Source: Brevundimonas sp. AJA228-03
GTDB taxonomy: Bacteria > Pseudomonadota > Alphaproteobacteria > Caulobacterales > Caulobacteraceae
Direction of reading: 5' to 3'
NCBI RefSeq assembly: GCF_017795885.1
Contig: NZ_CP059297.1
Location: forward strand, 806,001-870,000
Length of the DNA stretch: 64,000 nt
In this document: positions 63,240-64,000 of the stretch, piece after piece
How the letters are laid out: the number at the start of each line of letters is the position of its first letter
How positions within the stretch are numbered: the first letter of the stretch is position 1
The notes under the pieces: generated by a model
Seen by the model: the letters and a program-made list of their open reading frames with translations, nothing else
What the model was told of the DNA's origin: nothing
Database searches by the model: none
Translations under genes and position numbers: made by a program

Positions 63240-64000
63240 ATGCGTGGATTCTTCCTGGCGGCGACAGGTCTTGTCGCGGCGCTCTCGGCCGGGATGGCGT
63301 CCGCCCAGGTCAGCGTCGGGCCCGTGCAACAGACGACCGGCACGTTCGAGGACAAGTTCCGTCAGTTCGAGGGCGAGGACTGGCCCAGCCCGACCGACTA
63401 TCGCAGCGCGTCGGGCGCGCCCGGCTTCCGCTACTGGCAGCAGAAGGTCGATTACGACATCGACGTCTCGCTGGATGAGCCGACCCGGACGCTGACGGGG
63501 ACCGAGACCGTCACCTACACCAACAACTCGCCCGACCGGCTGGGGTATCTGTGGCTGCTGCTGGATCAGCAGAACTATCGTCGGGCATCGATCGCCGAAC
63601 GCACCCGTACCGTCGGCGACGCGGCCACCGTCAGTGTCGGCGAGGTGCTGCGCGTCCAGCGATTCCAGGAGTGGGAGGGCGGGTTCAACGACCTGAAGAT
63701 CACCGGCCCGGACGGGCAGGACCTGACCTATACGATCACCGATACCCTGCTGCGGATCGACCTGCCGCAGACCCTGGGAACGGGCGAGAGCTTCACCTTT
63801 ACCATCCGCTTCACCCTGCCGCTGCCCGAGACGAATGTCGTCGGGGGCCGGTCGGGCTATGAGTGTTTCACCAAGGCCTGGGAGGACGGCAACTGCATCT
63901 TCCTGGCGGCCCAGTGGTTCCCGCGCCTGGCGGTCTATTCGGACTACGAGGGCTGGCATCAGGCCCAGTTCCTGGGGTCGGGCGAGTTCACCCTGGAGTT
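63240..64000 (+). CDS. M1 family metallopeptidase (partial, runs off right edge)
   Basis: At least 253 aa; no stop before base 64000. The ATG at 63240 has GAGG eight bases upstream. A signal peptide (MRGFFLAATGLVAALSAGMA, then SAQ) is followed by an N-terminal beta domain: WQQKVDYDIDVSLDEPTRTL, TGTETVTYTNNSPDRLGYLW, and CFTKAWEDGNCIFLAAQWFP then RLAVYSDYEGW, the latter typical of the M1 aminopeptidase-like group. The HExxH zinc site would lie beyond the window. It is probably an exported aminopeptidase. Confidence 0.85.
   Translation, partial: MRGFFLAATGLVAALSAGMASAQVSVGPVQQTTGTFEDKFRQFEGEDWPSPTDYRSASGAPGFRYWQQKVDYDIDVSLDEPTRTLTGTETVTYTNNSPDRLGYLWLLLDQQNYRRASIAERTRTVGDAATVSVGEVLRVQRFQEWEGGFNDLKITGPDGQDLTYTITDTLLRIDLPQTLGTGESFTFTIRFTLPLPETNVVGGRSGYECFTKAWEDGNCIFLAAQWFPRLAVYSDYEGWHQAQFLGSGEFTLE

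Overview
The window is GC-rich alphaproteobacterial chromosome, most likely from the Caulobacterales and close to Brevundimonas/Caulobacter. This rests on gene content: a cpdR gene divergent from an N-formylglutamate amidohydrolase, an OmpA2-like gene with a proline-rich linker, the run rnd-lptC-lptA-lptB ... rpoN-hpf-ptsN, the run aroA-cmk-rpsA-ihfB, and the infC/rpmI/rplT genes. Coding sequence is dense, many genes overlap by ATGA, and there are three tRNA genes (Val-GAC, Leu-CAG, Ala-GGC). No phage, insertion sequence or CRISPR array was seen. The first gene (TPR protein) and the last gene (M1 peptidase) run off the window.

Layout. 1-9.5 kb is a surface-glycan modification block: a minus-strand run (GT4 glycosyltransferase, FkbM methyltransferase, class I methyltransferase, TPR protein), then a modular GT2 glycosyltransferase and two more methyltransferases. 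9.7-15.6 kb holds a secreted protein with strongly optimised codons, closed by a strong terminator, followed by a small gspE / methyltransferase / gspF / pseudopilin operon. 15.6-23.2 kb, all minus strand, has a glutaminyl cyclase, TerC, L20, L35, an MFS exporter, an S9 peptidase, IF-3 (apparently with an AUU start) and a GT9 glycosyltransferase. 23.2-29.2 kb has a hydrolase, tryptophan 2,3-dioxygenase, tRNA-Val, cpdR, N-formylglutamate amidohydrolase, a candidate small RNA, a DUF599 protein, pyrophosphatase and a luciferase-like monooxygenase. 29.2-39.4 kb has a second GT4, kdsD, the trehalose operon otsB-GH15-otsA, a GST, a WYL regulator, a thiolase and an SDR.

39.5-43.3 kb is the most disturbed part. 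It contains an OmpA2-like gene destroyed by many frameshifts, a tandem repeat, a capsule-synthesis gene carrying an in-frame palindromic insertion, a fragment of a DegT-type aminotransferase, and a small one-helix membrane protein. 43.3-57.3 kb returns to conserved genes: an OmpA lipoprotein, a 2OG-Fe(II) dioxygenase, an NAD-binding protein, tRNA-Leu, rnd, lptCAB, mntP, a DUF805 protein, rpoN-hpf-ptsN, DUF1150, Hsp20, an MHS-type transporter with a large extra periplasmic loop, and tRNA-Ala. 57.4-64 kb has a TIGR02300 zinc-ribbon protein, aroA, cmk, rpsA, ihfB, mscL and an M1 metallopeptidase.

Functionally, much of the window serves the cell envelope: glycosyltransferases and methyltransferases for surface polysaccharide, KdsD and Lpt proteins for lipopolysaccharide, secretion parts, capsule synthesis, OmpA proteins and MscL. 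The rest is translation, nitrogen/sigma-54 regulation, cell-cycle proteolysis (CpdR) and osmoprotection (trehalose). The observations most worth testing are the candidate small RNA with anti-Shine-Dalgarno loops at 26.5 kb, the in-frame palindromic element in the capsule gene, and the methyltransferase embedded in the gspE/gspF operon next to a major secreted protein.
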